DNA from: an uncultured Sphingorhabdus sp. | GTDB lineage: Bacteria; Pseudomonadota; Alphaproteobacteria; Sphingomonadales; Sphingomonadaceae | Direction: 5' to 3' | Length of the DNA stretch: 56,619 bases | Assembly (NCBI GenBank): GCA_937944295.1 | Contig: CALDZL010000024.1 | Coordinates: 1 to 56,619 of the forward strand | Shown here: positions 26,161 through 35,084 of the stretch, in pieces | Layout of the letters: each line of letters opens with the position of its first letter | Position numbering within the stretch: position 1 is the stretch's first letter | Program-made: the position numbers and the translations under genes | Notes under the pieces: generated by a model | What the model was told of the DNA's origin: nothing | Databases searched by the model: none | The model's input: only the letters and a program-made list of their open reading frames with translations

Positions 26161-26565
26161 TTATCCACGCTCACCTTGTTCGACCGCTGGTGGAGCAATC
26201 GCAGGCGTAGGATTAACGGAACGCGCAATCCACTGTGATGTTTCATTGCATGTACTCGCCATCGTCAGGGCACGGCCAGCTTCAAAACGCTGATTATAGC
26301 CCCAACATTCGCTCATAGCCCCCATTTGCATGCATAATTGATTACTTCTCACAAACCAATTGGCATTAGATAATGTGCCATCAGCTGCAGTGATACGCGC
26401 TTGGCCACTTGAACCAAATGCAACACTATTTCGTGCGCCATTGGCAAATTGAACATCAACTGTACGGCCAATCAACTCTTGTCCTGTTTGCTCTTGTGCT
26501 TGCGCAGGATTCATTGCCAATATTGGTGCTGCAAGCATAGTAATAAGTCCTAATTTATAATTCAT
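26161..26565 (-). CDS. Small secreted protein of unknown function
   Basis: A 134-residue exported protein with a clear signal peptide (MNYKLGLITMLAAPILAMNPAQAQ, cleavage after AQA). The mature part has VDVQFANGARNSVAFGSSGQ and a pair of cysteines in LCMQMGAMSECW plus one in STCNET, and ends in a Pro-rich tail (NPTPAIAPPAVEQG). It looks like a small beta-rich periplasmic domain. It lies directly upstream of the L,D-transpeptidase gene on the same strand, so a shared transcript and an envelope role are likely. I do not recognise a named family. Confidence 0.75.
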   Translation of the reverse strand: MNYKLGLITMLAAPILAMNPAQAQEQTGQELIGRTVDVQFANGARNSVAFGSSGQARITAADGTLSNANWFVRSNQLCMQMGAMSECWGYNQRFEAGRALTMASTCNETSQWIARSVNPTPAIAPPAVEQGERG

Positions 26566-26852
26566 ATTTCATCCTTTATGGTTAACAGAAACAATTTAAG
26601 TAATATAATTCTATAAATCCAATAGCAAAATATTAAAATATGTGGTGTAAAAAGTAGTATATTACCAATTACGTCATTTTACACTTTATATCATTTATTC
26701 AATTCTAATACTTTACTTTTGTTTACTTTACCAGAATTCATACATAGCGCTAAAACAAAATTGTTAATTAGTATTTTAACGATCCGATCTCTTCAGTAGC
26801 TTAATTGTTTGTTTAAGCGCTGGGATAGTTTAAATTATAAAAGGAAATAATT

Positions 26853-27185
26853 ATGGGGTTTAAATCAAAAACTACTGCTGTAGTGGCCAGTATGTTCATT
26901 GTAATCAATGCAGTGGGTGTACAGGCAAATACGGCATTAACAACGAATACAGCCAGCACAATATGTGGAAGCGCTTTTGTGGGTTGTGTATTACCCGGAG
27001 CAACTACGAAAAAGGCTGAAACTGTAGCAAAGGCACCAACACCAGTAGCACCTGCTGCCGTTGCAGAGGAAAAAGGTGGTTCAGGCGGCTTAATAATTGG
27101 GGCTTTAGCTGTTGCAGCTATCGTCGCTGGCGTTTTAATCGCATCAGGTGGCGATGATGATGATGATGTTCCTGCTTCTCCATAA
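26853..27185 (+). CDS. Small exported protein with Gly-rich membrane anchor and acidic tail
   Basis: A 110-residue protein: signal peptide (about 1-25, ending VGVQA), a short region with two cysteines (ICGSAFVGCVLPGA), a Pro/Ala/Lys linker, a second hydrophobic segment GGLIIGALAVAAIVAGVLIA (about 79-98), then the acidic terminus GGDDDDDVPASP. The RBS AAAGGAAATAATT precedes the ATG. It is a single gene with its own terminator. The layout, a C-terminal hydrophobic segment plus a charged tail, resembles small alphaproteobacterial surface or polysaccharide-locus proteins, but I cannot name it. Confidence 0.75.
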   Translation: MGFKSKTTAVVASMFIVINAVGVQANTALTTNTASTICGSAFVGCVLPGATTKKAETVAKAPTPVAPAAVAEEKGGSGGLIIGALAVAAIVAGVLIASGGDDDDDVPASP

Positions 27186-27203
27186 AAGAGAAATATAAAT
27201 AGT

Positions 27204-27261
27204 GGTGGCCCGAATAATCATTGCAATACCGATGCGCAGATTATTCCAGCCGCCCTTTTTT
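27204..27261 (+). terminator. Rho-independent terminator after the small exported protein
   Basis: A 16-bp imperfect stem pairs ggtggcccgaataatc (27204-27219) with gattattccagccgccc (27239-27255); a T run at 27256-27261 follows. It sits 18 bp after the stop and faces the end of the convergent L,D-transpeptidase gene. Confidence 0.8.
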
Positions 27262-27274
27262 ATGCGCGAAACAA

Positions 27275-27859
27275 TTATGGTCGAATGGTAATAGGTGTTC
27301 CAACAGCAACCAATTCCCATAATTGCCGTATTTCCATATTACTTACAGCAATACATCCATCCGTCCAATCATAGGATATTGCAGTTCTATCTTGCATATT
27401 TGATAATTGATTAGGTTGTCCATGAATGAATATATCACCGCCAGGGAAACGCCCTAATCGCTGGGCATAATCTTTGTCTTGTGCATTGGGATAGGAAATA
27501 CGCAGGCTTAAATGATAACTACTGGCTGGGTTTCTGGCATCAATGAAATAATCGCCTTCGGGCGTTTTTTCATCACCTTCAAATTGTTTATGGCCCTTTG
27601 GTTGATCCCCAAATCTAATATTTTCATAGCGGGCAATCTCTTTATTATCTTGATATAGAATCAACACTCTATCGCTTTTATCGACAAGAATAGCATCAGC
27701 CTTTATGGGTTGTTCAATGGCCTTTCGTGATTTTTCTCTATTTTGCGATAGCGATTCAGCATTAGGGATCTGCGGGACATTGCACCCTAGCAGGCCTGTT
27801 GTTAGGACAATCCAAGATAGTTTAATCTGCAAAGGGATCACGCACCAATATCGTGTCAT
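27275..27859 (-). CDS. L,D-transpeptidase-family lipoprotein
   Basis: A small YkuD-fold enzyme (194 residues from the ATG at 27859). A hydrophobic stretch ends in TGLLGC (near residue 26), a lipobox, so a lipoprotein is likely. The catalytic domain has [20 protein letters not shown] near 64, the histidine in [14 protein letters not shown], and the nucleophile in [19 protein letters not shown]. The ATG start overlaps purA by 38 bp; a TTG at 27832 would start right before the signal sequence and may be the true start. It follows purA on the same strand, an unusual neighbour for an envelope enzyme. Confidence 0.88.
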   Translation of the reverse strand: MTRYWCVIPLQIKLSWIVLTTGLLGCNVPQIPNAESLSQNREKSRKAIEQPIKADAILVDKSDRVLILYQDNKEIARYENIRFGDQPKGHKQFEGDEKTPEGDYFIDARNPASSYHLSLRISYPNAQDKDYAQRLGRFPGGDIFIHGQPNQLSNMQDRTAISYDWTDGCIAVSNMEIRQLWELVAVGTPITIRP

Positions 27860-29111
27860 CTCGCTGCGGCGACGTAGAAACCAATGATACAGGACATTCG
27901 ATAAGCTCTTCTATGCGGCGCACATATTTAATGGCTTGAGCAGGCAAGTCTGCCCAAGATTTCGCCCCAGCGGTTGTGCCTTCCCAACCTTCTATTTCTT
28001 CATAAATAGGTTCAACTTTGGCTTGGTCGGCAGCATGCGGCGGCAGATAATCATAATCGCGGCCATCAACGCTGTAACCCGTACAAATTTTAATTGTCTC
28101 AAAGCCATCTAGCACATCAATCTTGGTCAAAGCTATACCAGACACACCCGATACCGCGCAGCTTTGCCGCACCAATACCGCATCAAACCAACCGCATCGG
28201 CGCTGGCGTCCAGTAACAACGCCAAATTCATGACCGCGCTCGCCTAGCTCTTGGCCAACTTCATTGAGCTGCTCGGTTGGAAATGGCCCGCTACCAACGC
28301 GTGTTGTATAAGCCTTAACAATGCCTAAGACAAAACCAACGCTTGATGGTCCAACGCCGCTGCCTCCCGATGCAGTGCCAGCAATCACATTGGATGATGT
28401 CACAAAGGGATAAGTGCCATGATCGATGTCGAGCAAGACGCCTTGCGCGCCCTCAAATAATATACGTTTACCCTCACTCTTTGCCTTATTGAGCGTGCGC
28501 CATACAGGTTTAGCGAAGGGTAAGACATAAGCGGCAATATCGGTTAAATCATCGATCAATCGCTTGCGATCAATCGGCGCTTCGCCAAAGCCTTTACGCA
28601 GCGCATCATGATGCGCGCAAATACGGTCAAGCTGCGCTTCTAAATCATCCAAATGCGCAAGGTCGCAAATTCTAATCGCTCGGCGGCCAACCTTATCTTC
28701 ATAAGCAGGACCAATACCGCGCCGCGTCGTCCCAATTTTGCCTGAGCCACTCGCATCCTCACGCAGACCATCAAGATCGCGGTGGATTGGTAATATGATC
28801 GGGCATGTTTCCGCCACCATCAAATTTTGCGGATTAATATCAACGCCTTGGCCTTTGAGTTTCGCAACTTCATCACGGAAATGCCAAGGGTCAAAAACAA
28901 CGCCATTACCAATGGCGGATAATGTGCCGCGCACTATGCCCGATGGCAGCAAAGAGAGCTTATAAACATTCTCACCAACCACCAGCGTGTGGCCAGCATT
29001 ATGGCCACCTTGGAAACGGACAACAACATCGGCACGGCTCGCCAGCCAATCAACGATTTTGCCTTTGCCTTCGTCGCCCCATTGAGCGCCAATAACGGTT
29101 ACATTTGCCAC
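27822..29111 (-). CDS. purA: Adenylosuccinate synthetase
   Basis: A 429-residue GTP-dependent enzyme that joins IMP and aspartate in AMP synthesis. It begins [20 protein letters not shown] with the GDEGKGK P-loop and catalytic Asp13. GGHNAGHT follows at about 37-44 with the catalytic His. [21 protein letters not shown] lies near 128, [22 protein letters not shown] near 220, and the GTP-binding [10 protein letters not shown] near 328. Length is normal. No hisZ-purA operon is obvious: 152 bp separate the genes. Confidence 0.98.
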   Translation of the reverse strand: MANVTVIGAQWGDEGKGKIVDWLASRADVVVRFQGGHNAGHTLVVGENVYKLSLLPSGIVRGTLSAIGNGVVFDPWHFRDEVAKLKGQGVDINPQNLMVAETCPIILPIHRDLDGLREDASGSGKIGTTRRGIGPAYEDKVGRRAIRICDLAHLDDLEAQLDRICAHHDALRKGFGEAPIDRKRLIDDLTDIAAYVLPFAKPVWRTLNKAKSEGKRILFEGAQGVLLDIDHGTYPFVTSSNVIAGTASGGSGVGPSSVGFVLGIVKAYTTRVGSGPFPTEQLNEVGQELGERGHEFGVVTGRQRRCGWFDAVLVRQSCAVSGVSGIALTKIDVLDGFETIKICTGYSVDGRDYDYLPPHAADQAKVEPIYEEIEGWEGTTAGAKSWADLPAQAIKYVRRIEELIECPVSLVSTSPQRDDTILVRDPFAD

Positions 29112-29263
29112 GCTATGACCTTCCTAATATTTATTGCCAAATCGCACTAAGCAATATGCGAGCATAGGTCCAGCGCAACTGTCGATATTTTGTGGTTTTC
29201 ATCCAATATCCCGTTGATAAGTTATGGATGAAATATATACATGCAGACACAGTCACACCATAT

Positions 29264-30364
29264 TTAAAGAGCGAGAATATCTGTATCTTGCAAAATGTGC
29301 GAGCATCCCAATATTTTACCATCGTCATCATCTGTTAGGGCTGCAATGGTGATCCAACCTTCATCACGCAGCTTTTCAGCCTTGATATTATCATGGCCGA
29401 TTGGCAAGAATATAGAATTGCTATTGGTCGGTGAAACCAGCTTATTAAGCATATCAGGATAGAGCGAAAAACCAGTAGCAACCTCTCCATTGTCAAGCGC
29501 ATAGCTGCCGCCCCTACCAATAGCACCAGCGATATTATCCGCGTAGAGCGTAAAGCCGATCCAGCTTTGATATTCAAAGCCATGCCGTTCGGTCGGGTCC
29601 AACGTGATATGAATATCATCTGCGATATTTTCTACTATATCAACCAAGCCTTTGATACGAGATGATAAAGTACCGCCAGCATCTATGGCACGCAATTTTG
29701 CAAGCGCCTGCTCAAATTCACCTGTCGCAGACAATAATGGTAAATAATTATCTGCCTCTAAAGCTTTGATACTGGTAGCATCTTTCATATCCAATTGTTC
29801 GCGCACTTGCGATAATATATCATCATCCAATGGGAATGTCTCACGTGACAATTGCTCCACCAAATCGGGCAAGGTAAAATCAATCGTAACCCCTCTAATC
29901 CCAACAGATTGTAATGCCTTTATTGCCAAAGTAACAATCTCGCTGGCAGCTTGAACACTATCAGAACCAATTAATTCGGCACCCAACTGCGACATCTCAC
30001 GATCAGGATTCAGCGGATCCGCATGTAATTTTGCTATTGTCCCATGATATGACAGACGCAGCGGACGCGGTAAATCGGCAAGGCGCGTTGTTGCAATACG
30101 TCCGATTTGCATCGTTATATCGCTTCTAATCGCTAATGTACGTCCAGCAACAGGGTCTGTAAAACGCAGCAAATGATTACGTTCTAACCCTTGATTACGG
30201 CCCACAAAATTAGATTCATATTCAGCGATCGCTGGCATGATACGCTGGTAACCATGATGCGTTAAAATATCCGTCATGACCCTTGCATTGCTGCTAATAG
30301 CAGCGGCTTCATCAAATAGACGATCACGAAACCCCTTGGGCAATAGATCAATATTTTTGGACAT
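29264..30364 (-). CDS. hisZ: ATP phosphoribosyltransferase regulatory subunit
   Basis: A 366-residue class II aminoacyl-tRNA synthetase paralogue that activates short-form HisG in histidine synthesis. Features include the N-terminal LLPKGFRDRLFDEAA, motif 2-like FTDPVAGRTLAIRSDITMQIGRIA near 70-93, RLSYHGTIAKLHADPLNPDREMSQLGAELIG near 105-135, and GFTLYADNIAGAIGRGGSYAL near 275. The HisS anticodon-binding domain is absent and the ATP-binding residues are changed, as expected for HisZ. MSKNIDLL at 30364 is the likeliest of three adjacent ATGs. hisG itself is not in this window. Confidence 0.93.
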   Translation of the reverse strand: MSKNIDLLPKGFRDRLFDEAAAISSNARVMTDILTHHGYQRIMPAIAEYESNFVGRNQGLERNHLLRFTDPVAGRTLAIRSDITMQIGRIATTRLADLPRPLRLSYHGTIAKLHADPLNPDREMSQLGAELIGSDSVQAASEIVTLAIKALQSVGIRGVTIDFTLPDLVEQLSRETFPLDDDILSQVREQLDMKDATSIKALEADNYLPLLSATGEFEQALAKLRAIDAGGTLSSRIKGLVDIVENIADDIHITLDPTERHGFEYQSWIGFTLYADNIAGAIGRGGSYALDNGEVATGFSLYPDMLNKLVSPTNSNSIFLPIGHDNIKAEKLRDEGWITIAALTDDDDGKILGCSHILQDTDILAL

Positions 30365-30463
30365 CATCACTTCCTGATGGTTGAAGAATCTGACATTCTT
30401 TTACCGCAAATATGCATCTAGGGAACCATAGTTTTATGGTCCCCTGCTTGTTAGTATCAATGC

Positions 30464-32044
30464 TTATGAAAATTGTAACGATTTAACGGTCTTTACGCCT
30501 TCGAGATTTTGCACTGATTGAAGCGCATCAGCATTTATAGAATCATCAATAGACAATAATAATACGGCTTCACCGCCAGCTTGACGGCGGCCCAGATGGA
30601 AAGTCCCGATGTTCAAACCAGCCTCACCCAATGTCGTACCCACACGGCCAATAAAACCTGGCGTGTCTTCATTGACAATATAGAGCATATGACCATCTAG
30701 GTCTGCCTCCACTTTGATACCAAACATCTCCACTAAACGCGGAACATTGTTGCCAAATAATGTTCCAGCAACGCTCCGATCTCCTTGTGATGTTTGCACG
30801 GTTACCCGCACCAATGTTAAATAGGTTCCATCGCGTTCGTGGCGAATTTCACTCACATCTAAGCCGCGCTCTTTCGCCAAATAAGGCGCATTAACCATAT
30901 TAACGGTATCGCTGTAGCGTCGCATAAAGCCAGACAGTACCGCACCTGTGATCGGTTTAATATTCAGCTCCGCCGCTGCACCCTCAACCTCGATAGAAAT
31001 ATTATGCAAATCATCAGAAGAAAGCTGACCAACTAAGCTACCCAATTTTTCAGCTAAAGCCATATAAGGTTTTAATTTAGGAGCTTCTTCGGCCGAAAGG
31101 CTTGGCATATTCAGCGCATTGGTAACCCCGCCATTGACCAAATAATCTGCCATTTGTTCGGCTACTTGAATAGCAACATTGACCTGTGCCTCACTGGTGG
31201 AAGCTCCAAGATGCGGCGTACAAATAAAGTTTTCAGTACCAAATAAAGGAGACTCTTTTGCTGGCTCTGTTTCAAATACGTCCAGAGCAGCTCCAGCCAC
31301 ATGTCCGCTGTCGAGCGCATCTTTGAGCGCTGCTTCATCAATCAAACCGCCGCGCGCGCAATTGATAATACGTACGCCTTTTTTGGTTTTGGCTAAATTT
31401 TCAGCCGATAAGATATTGCGCGTTTGATCGGTTAAGGGTGTATGCAGCGTAATGAAATCAGCTTTGGCCAAAACGCCATCCAAATCAGCCTTTTCTACGC
31501 CAATTTCAACAGCCCGTTCTGGTGTTAAAAATGGATCAAATGCAACCACTTTCATTTTAAGACCCAATGCGCGGCTCGCCACAATAGAACCAATATTACC
31601 AGCCCCGATAAGCCCCAATGTTTTACCCGTAAGTTCAACACCCATGAAACGGCTTTTTTCCCACTTCCCTTGCTGCGTTGATGCATCAGCAACGGGCAAT
31701 TGCCGTGCAAGCGCAAACATCATCGCAACAGCATGTTCTGCGGTAGTGATACTGTTACCAAAGGGCGTGTTCATAACCACAACGCCTTGCGAAGAGGCTG
31801 CTGGAATGTCGACATTATCAACGCCTATACCTGCACGTCCTATCACTTTCAAATTGGTTGCAGCATCCAATATTTCAGGCGTCACTTTGGTAGAAGAACG
31901 AATGGCAAGACCATCATAATCGCCTATTATTGCCATTAATTCTTCGGGTGTTTTTCCCGTTATAACATTAACTTCGCATCCGCGTTCAGCAAATATTTCA
32001 GCGGCTTTTGGATCCATTTTATCCGAGATTAAAACTTTGGGCAT
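30464..32044 (-). CDS. serA: D-3-phosphoglycerate dehydrogenase
   Basis: A 526-residue NAD-dependent enzyme that oxidises 3-phosphoglycerate in the first step of serine synthesis. It begins MPKVLISDKMDPKAAEIFAE. The NAD motif is GKTLGLIGAGNIGSIVASRA (near 138), with the catalytic Arg in NCARGGLIDEAAL, and the Glu and His in DVFETEPAKESPL and ICTPHLGASTSEAQ (near 280). An ASB domain (about 320-445) and a C-terminal ACT domain (about 452-526, MLYIVNEDTPGFIGRVGTTL) follow, so serine feedback is possible. An upstream in-frame ATG (32077) is less likely. It lies 97 bp after serC in the same direction. Confidence 0.97.
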   Translation of the reverse strand: MPKVLISDKMDPKAAEIFAERGCEVNVITGKTPEELMAIIGDYDGLAIRSSTKVTPEILDAATNLKVIGRAGIGVDNVDIPAASSQGVVVMNTPFGNSITTAEHAVAMMFALARQLPVADASTQQGKWEKSRFMGVELTGKTLGLIGAGNIGSIVASRALGLKMKVVAFDPFLTPERAVEIGVEKADLDGVLAKADFITLHTPLTDQTRNILSAENLAKTKKGVRIINCARGGLIDEAALKDALDSGHVAGAALDVFETEPAKESPLFGTENFICTPHLGASTSEAQVNVAIQVAEQMADYLVNGGVTNALNMPSLSAEEAPKLKPYMALAEKLGSLVGQLSSDDLHNISIEVEGAAAELNIKPITGAVLSGFMRRYSDTVNMVNAPYLAKERGLDVSEIRHERDGTYLTLVRVTVQTSQGDRSVAGTLFGNNVPRLVEMFGIKVEADLDGHMLYIVNEDTPGFIGRVGTTLGEAGLNIGTFHLGRRQAGGEAVLLLSIDDSINADALQSVQNLEGVKTVKSLQFS

Positions 32045-32140
32045 ATTCGTGCCTTTCATATATCTTTGAGCCATCATAGGCTTTTAAAAATTATTTTGGG
32101 AATAGAGGATAAGATTACTCATCCCCTATATTTCATACTT

Positions 32141-33322
32141 TCATGCAGATTGAACTTGCGCGTAGGCCCATTCAATCCAAGGTAAGAGACGGCGAATATC
32201 TTCGGCTTCCACCGTTGATCCGCACCATATACGCAAGCTTGGCGGGGCATCACGATAGCCATTAAAATCATAAGCAATATCGCGCTCTTCGAGCATAGAT
32301 ACAATTTTTTTAGGGACAGCGGCCTGGCCATCGACATCCAAATTATCGTAATAATCACCTTGAAAGCACATGCAAATGCCAGTGTTTGTCCATTTGGCAG
32401 GATCAGAGACCATGTTGCGCAGCCAAGGCGTGCTCTCAATCCAATCATGAACAATTTTGGCATTATCATCGGCACGTTTTACCAATGCATCTAAACCGCC
32501 AATTGATTTTGCCCATTCTAATGATGCGATATAATCTTCGGTCGCCAGCATAGAGGGCGTATTAATTGTCGCGCCATCGAAAATAGCGCGGTTCAATTTA
32601 TCACCCTTTTTCACGCGGAACAATTTGGGCAAAGGCCATTTAGGGCTGTAACTTTCAATCCGCTCAACAGCACGCGGACTCAGGATTAACATCCCATGCC
32701 CCGCTTCGCTGCCCATAACTTTTTGCCAGCTATAGGTTGTCGCGTCTAATTTAGACCAATCAACATGCTGTGCAAATATGGCGCTGGTTGCATCATTAAT
32801 GGTGACACCTTCACGGTCTTCTGCAATCCAGTCGGTATCGGGAATGATCGCGCCCGATGTCGTACCATTATAGGTGAATACAATATCATCGCCTTTATCG
32901 ATTACTGTCAGATCAGGGATTTCACCATAATCCGCATCCAATATGGTCAAATTATCAGGCTTTAATTGCTTCACAGCGTCTTGGATCCAAACATTTCCAA
33001 AACTCTCCCATGCCGCAACGGTCACAGGCCGCGCACCCAACATATTCCACATTGCAAGCTCAACAGCGCCCGTATCAGAGGCTGGAACAATGCCGATTAG
33101 ATAATCATCGGGGATTTTTAGCAATTCACGACTAAGGTCTATGGCATATTTAAGACGCGCTTTGCCGTCTTTGGAACGGTGTGAACGTCCCATAACATTG
33201 GTGTTTATTTTATCAAGGGACCAACCTGGAAATTTGGCGGTAGGACCAGATGAAAAATTTGGACAATCTGGTTTTAACTCGGGTTCAGGACGTAATTGTC
33301 CTGTTTTACTATTATCTGTCAT
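32141..33322 (-). CDS. serC: Phosphoserine aminotransferase
   Basis: A 393-residue PLP enzyme that makes phosphoserine from 3-phosphohydroxypyruvate, of the alphaproteobacterial/actinobacterial SerC subtype. Features are CPNFSSGPTAKFPGWSLDKI near the start, the HRSKDGKARLKYAIDLSREL segment, GIVPASDTGAVELAMWNMLG near 80, and the PLP lysine in YSWQKVMGSEAGHGMLILSP (near 197). PSLRIWCGSTVEAEDIRRLLPW closes the protein. RBS AAGGAGAA is within the leader RNA upstream. It heads a serC-serA unit. Confidence 0.96.
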   Translation of the reverse strand: MTDNSKTGQLRPEPELKPDCPNFSSGPTAKFPGWSLDKINTNVMGRSHRSKDGKARLKYAIDLSRELLKIPDDYLIGIVPASDTGAVELAMWNMLGARPVTVAAWESFGNVWIQDAVKQLKPDNLTILDADYGEIPDLTVIDKGDDIVFTYNGTTSGAIIPDTDWIAEDREGVTINDATSAIFAQHVDWSKLDATTYSWQKVMGSEAGHGMLILSPRAVERIESYSPKWPLPKLFRVKKGDKLNRAIFDGATINTPSMLATEDYIASLEWAKSIGGLDALVKRADDNAKIVHDWIESTPWLRNMVSDPAKWTNTGICMCFQGDYYDNLDVDGQAAVPKKIVSMLEERDIAYDFNGYRDAPPSLRIWCGSTVEAEDIRRLLPWIEWAYAQVQSA

Positions 33323-33327
33323 ATTCG

Positions 33328-33390
33328 CTTCTCCTTACAGAGAGCTCGCGCGGCGTTGGGACCGCGTGGCCCGTCGACGCCTCTATGAGC
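33328..33390 (-). promoter_or_regulatory. serC leader RNA motif
   Basis: Directly upstream of serC the minus strand contains a GC-rich hairpin in otherwise AT-rich DNA. GGCGT pairs with ACGCC and an inner GGG pairs with CCC (33352-33381), followed after about 16 nt by the AAGGAGAA ribosome-binding site. A small conserved element in exactly this position is known as the serC RNA motif of alphaproteobacteria. I assign it by position, size and hairpin layout, not by a covariance search. The ligand or protein that acts on it is not established. Confidence 0.65.
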
Positions 33391-33525
33391 AGTAGTGTAA
33401 TTGGTCAACTTAATAATGATAATATTTGAAATTAGATGTATCTTATTAGACATTCTCTAACGCCATTAATGATCAATGATGTAAGAATATCTGGTAAAGT
33501 TTCATCAGTAGACTATGCTATGATT

Positions 33526-34395
33526 ATGACAGAGAAAAACCTTAGAGACCGCCGATTTTATAAGGCGCAGCAAGAAATTGATTTTGTAGAGAAACAGAGC
33601 TCTACTGCGCAAACACAAGACCCAGCTTATAGGCTTGCCTTTCAAGATAGTGATTTTCTATTGCGCGAAGAATTGCGGCCCGTACGCTTTCAATTGGAAC
33701 TTCTCAAACCTGAAATGCTGCTTGATGAAGCGAATATCGAATCCACATTCGTCATTTATGGGTCAGCCCGTATTGGCGACAAAGAAAGCGCTCAAAAGAA
33801 AATTGATACCGCCAAAACCGAACGCGATCTGGAAATCGCCAACCGCTTGATGGAAAAAGCGCGCTATTATGACGAAGCTCGAAAATTAGGTCGCCTCGCC
33901 AGCGAGTGCGGAATTAATGAACCCGATGGCAAACGCCATTTTGTAGTATGTTCGGGCGGCGGCCCTGCCATCATGGAGGCCGCCAATCGCGGTGCGCATG
34001 ATGTTGGCAAAGAATCGATCGGCCTCAACATCGTGCTGCCTTTTGAACAAGCCCCCAATGCATATGTGACGCCTCATCTATCGTTTCAATTTCATTATTT
34101 CGCACTGCGCAAGATGCACTTCCTGATACGAGCTCGGGCGGTAGCTGTATTTCCTGGCGGGTTTGGAACATTTGACGAATTTTTTGAATTATTGACTCTG
34201 ATTCAAACGGGCAAGATGAGTCCTATTCCAATATTTTTATTCGGTAGTAATTTTTGGAACCGTGTGATTGATTTTGAAGAATTGGCTTTAGAAGGTACGA
34301 TTAGCACCAAAGATTTAGAGCTTTTCCAAATTGTTGATGATGCCAATGAAGCTTGGCAAAAGACCAAAGAATTTTATGCAATAAAAGACTGCTGA
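33526..34395 (+). CDS. LOG-family (TIGR00730-like) nucleotide-binding Rossmann protein
   Basis: A protein of about 289 residues with the LOG/YgdH phosphoribohydrolase-like fold. FVIYGSARIGDKESAQKKID (near 75) opens the fold, GKRHFVVCSGGGPAIMEAANRGA (near 140) gives the first nucleotide motif, and AVAVFPGGFGTFDEFFELLTL (near 205) holds the diagnostic PGGxGT. Relatives cleave nucleoside 5'-monophosphates (cytokinin-activating LOG, or PpnN), but this longer form has no assigned substrate. The frame stays open to an ATG at 33436; residues before 33526 look unlike the family, and no RBS decides the start. Confidence 0.88.
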   Translation: MTEKNLRDRRFYKAQQEIDFVEKQSSTAQTQDPAYRLAFQDSDFLLREELRPVRFQLELLKPEMLLDEANIESTFVIYGSARIGDKESAQKKIDTAKTERDLEIANRLMEKARYYDEARKLGRLASECGINEPDGKRHFVVCSGGGPAIMEAANRGAHDVGKESIGLNIVLPFEQAPNAYVTPHLSFQFHYFALRKMHFLIRARAVAVFPGGFGTFDEFFELLTLIQTGKMSPIPIFLFGSNFWNRVIDFEELALEGTISTKDLELFQIVDDANEAWQKTKEFYAIKDC

Positions 34396-34443
34396 AAAAA
34401 CAATGAGAGCCTTCATTTCAATTGATTAACAAAGACAGCGATA

Positions 34444-34647
34444 TTATCTTTGCTGCTTTTTACTATCGATCATCCAAACCCCTAGCGCGATAATAGCGCC
34501 AGCGACGAAGCCCGCTATAGTGCCCACAGAAACTTGACCATTAAAAGCTCCGACAAAAAAACCTATCAATATGCACAATGCGAAAAAAAAGCCGCCAGCC
34601 ATTGATTTGCTTCCGCTATTGCTATCATTTTTATTGCCATTGTCCAT
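34444..34647 (-). CDS. Small membrane protein with two hydrophobic segments
   Basis: A 67-residue protein: a short Asn/Ser/Asp-rich start (MDNGNKNDSNSGSKS), then two hydrophobic stretches (GFFFALCILIGFFVGAF and TIAGFVAGAIIALGVWMI) and a basic end (DSKKQQR). The ATG at 34647 has a strong GGGGGA ribosome-binding site six nt upstream; an ATG at 34713 has none. Function is unknown. Confidence 0.7.
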   Translation of the reverse strand: MDNGNKNDSNSGSKSMAGGFFFALCILIGFFVGAFNGQVSVGTIAGFVAGAIIALGVWMIDSKKQQR

Positions 34648-34850
34648 AATTCCCCCATGCGCTTTAATAATCTTAGGTGCAAGATTTTTATATAGTAAAT
34701 TTGGCTTAACCAACTATTTTGATACTATGTCCACAAAATTTCTTTATACCATTTTACATCAAGTCAGCCCATATTCAGTTTTAGTATAATACGGATTTTC
34801 TAATCTCTAAATTGCCTATACATTGGGCCCTAAATGATGGAATATAATCT

Positions 34851-35060
34851 ATGCACCTGCCGCTTTATGTCGAGAATCGCGATGTAACCGAAGCCGAAAA
34901 TTTAATATCTCACTATGGTATAGAGGCGAGCCTTGAAGCCGCCGAACGATCAGAAAAAAGCCGTAATTTAGGCAATCATATTTCTTTTGCGCGTTGGCGG
35001 CAAATAGAGCGGTTGATTATATTATTATCCGACCAAAAAACGATTGGGACTTTGCACTAA
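34851..35060 (+). CDS. Small conserved-looking protein of unknown function
   Basis: A 69-residue soluble protein. EAENLISHYGIEASLEAAER forms a helix, followed by HISFARWRQIERLIILLSD. A helix with W-R-x-I-x-x-x-I near the C-terminus occurs in many short alphaproteobacterial proteins of unknown role. GATGGAAT upstream of the ATG is a fair RBS. It ends 25 bp before the convergent sdaA end. Confidence 0.6.
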   Translation: MHLPLYVENRDVTEAENLISHYGIEASLEAAERSEKSRNLGNHISFARWRQIERLIILLSDQKTIGTLH

Positions 35061-35084
35061 GCAAATTGAAATCCGATATAATAT

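Noticed and set aside
30421-30443. Hairpin gggaaccata/tatggtcccc after serA as a terminator
   Set aside because: The stem is good but no T run follows on the minus strand, so I cannot call it an intrinsic terminator.
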